The notes under the pieces are model-generated. The model saw only the letters and a program-made list of their open reading frames with translations. It ran no database searches and had not been told where the DNA came from. Position numbers and translations under genes: made by a program. A stretch of DNA of 64,000 bases from Chryseobacterium sp. MA9. Lineage in GTDB: Bacteria > Bacteroidota > Bacteroidia > Flavobacteriales > Weeksellaceae. Below, piece after piece: positions 63,844 through 64,000 of this stretch (positions within the stretch are counted from its first letter, which is position 1; every line of letters begins with the position of its first letter). The stretch lies in contig NZ_CP075170.1 of assembly GCF_024399315.1 (NCBI RefSeq), positions 2,852,001 through 2,916,000 on the forward strand, read 5' to 3'.

Positions 63844-64000
63844 TTATTCTGCATCGAAGTCAGCATCTTTATCAGCAGATACTACTTCTCCTTCTTCTTT
63901 AGATTTTTCTTTATCAGCTTTTCTTTGAGACTGACCTTCTTTGATAGATTCTGAAACAATGCTCAAGATCATATCGATAGATTTAGAAGCATCATCGTTT
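63844..64000 (-). CDS. rpsB: Ribosomal protein S2 (C-terminal part)
   Basis: The last 51 residues of a minus-strand gene that continues past the right edge. NDDASKSIDMILSIVSESI matches the conserved C-terminal IPGNDDA-SI region of S2, followed by an acidic/Lys-rich tail (KADKEKSKEEGEVVSADKDA) typical of Bacteroidota S2. It is a 30S subunit protein. Its usual partner tsf is 11 kb away on the opposite strand. Confidence 0.75.
   Translation of the reverse strand, partial: NDDASKSIDMILSIVSESIKEGQSQRKADKEKSKEEGEVVSADKDADFDAE

Noticed and set aside
1..64000. CRISPR arrays, insertion sequences, prophage, tRNA or rRNA genes
   Set aside because: No regularly spaced direct repeats, transposase-like proteins, phage genes, cloverleaf-like sequences or rRNA segments were recognised by eye. 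A tRNA scanner would settle the tRNA question.

Overview
The window is AT-rich DNA from a member of the Bacteroidota, most likely a Chryseobacterium or close relative in the Weeksellaceae. The evidence is type IX secretion (T9SS) type A and type B sorting domains, a start of bshB1 (bacillithiol synthesis), an exbB-exbD-exbD-tonB operon, a zinc-ligand-free L32, FtsE, and flavobacterial promoters of the form TTTG-N19-TAnnTTTG. Genus placement is inference from protein style; no search was run. No rRNA, tRNA, CRISPR array, insertion sequence or prophage was seen.

Layout. 1-6056 (minus strand): bshB1 start, a TPR protein, a PstS-like lipoprotein, a small membrane protein and the TonB energy-transduction operon. 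6297-9764: leuS and a lipocalin-like lipoprotein. 9963-15861: acyltransferase, glycosyltransferase, KDO transferase (waaA) and several small enzymes. 15992-19164: an accessory island with a six-cysteine leader peptide, a possible small ORF with direct repeats, and a three-gene membrane cassette ending in an HTTM/SdpB-like protein. 19217-37063: mostly housekeeping genes (OmpA lipoprotein, tilS, dsbD, nrnA-like, rpmH, ftsE, trmN6, an NtrY-like kinase, ribE, pdxA, yceD-rpmF, accB-accC), interrupted by a seven-repeat T9SS cargo protein and an orphan exbD. 37395-47222: ornithine aminotransferase, then a nine-gene glycan cluster (eight glycosyltransferases and a polysaccharide deacetylase) in two convergent blocks. 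47475-64000: gltX, accA, tsf, trmB, two giant T9SS type B proteins with IgGFc-binding-like N-termini, four paralogous secreted proteins (probably DUF6759), a second six-cysteine leader peptide, and the 3' end of rpsB.

The most interesting signal is a pair of small peptides at 15992-16147 and 63590-63778. They share a bacteriocin-type leader (MKNxKK, then SRxE, then TIxG), yet their cores differ. Both cores carry six cysteines in the order C...C...CC...C...C, the arrangement typical of inhibitor-cystine-knot (knottin) toxins. The first lies next to an SdpA/SdpB-like membrane pair, which suggests a secreted antimicrobial or signalling peptide system. Other points worth checking are the separation of rpsB from tsf, the expanded secreted families, identical terminators on both sides of a T9SS cargo gene, and several long perfect palindromes.
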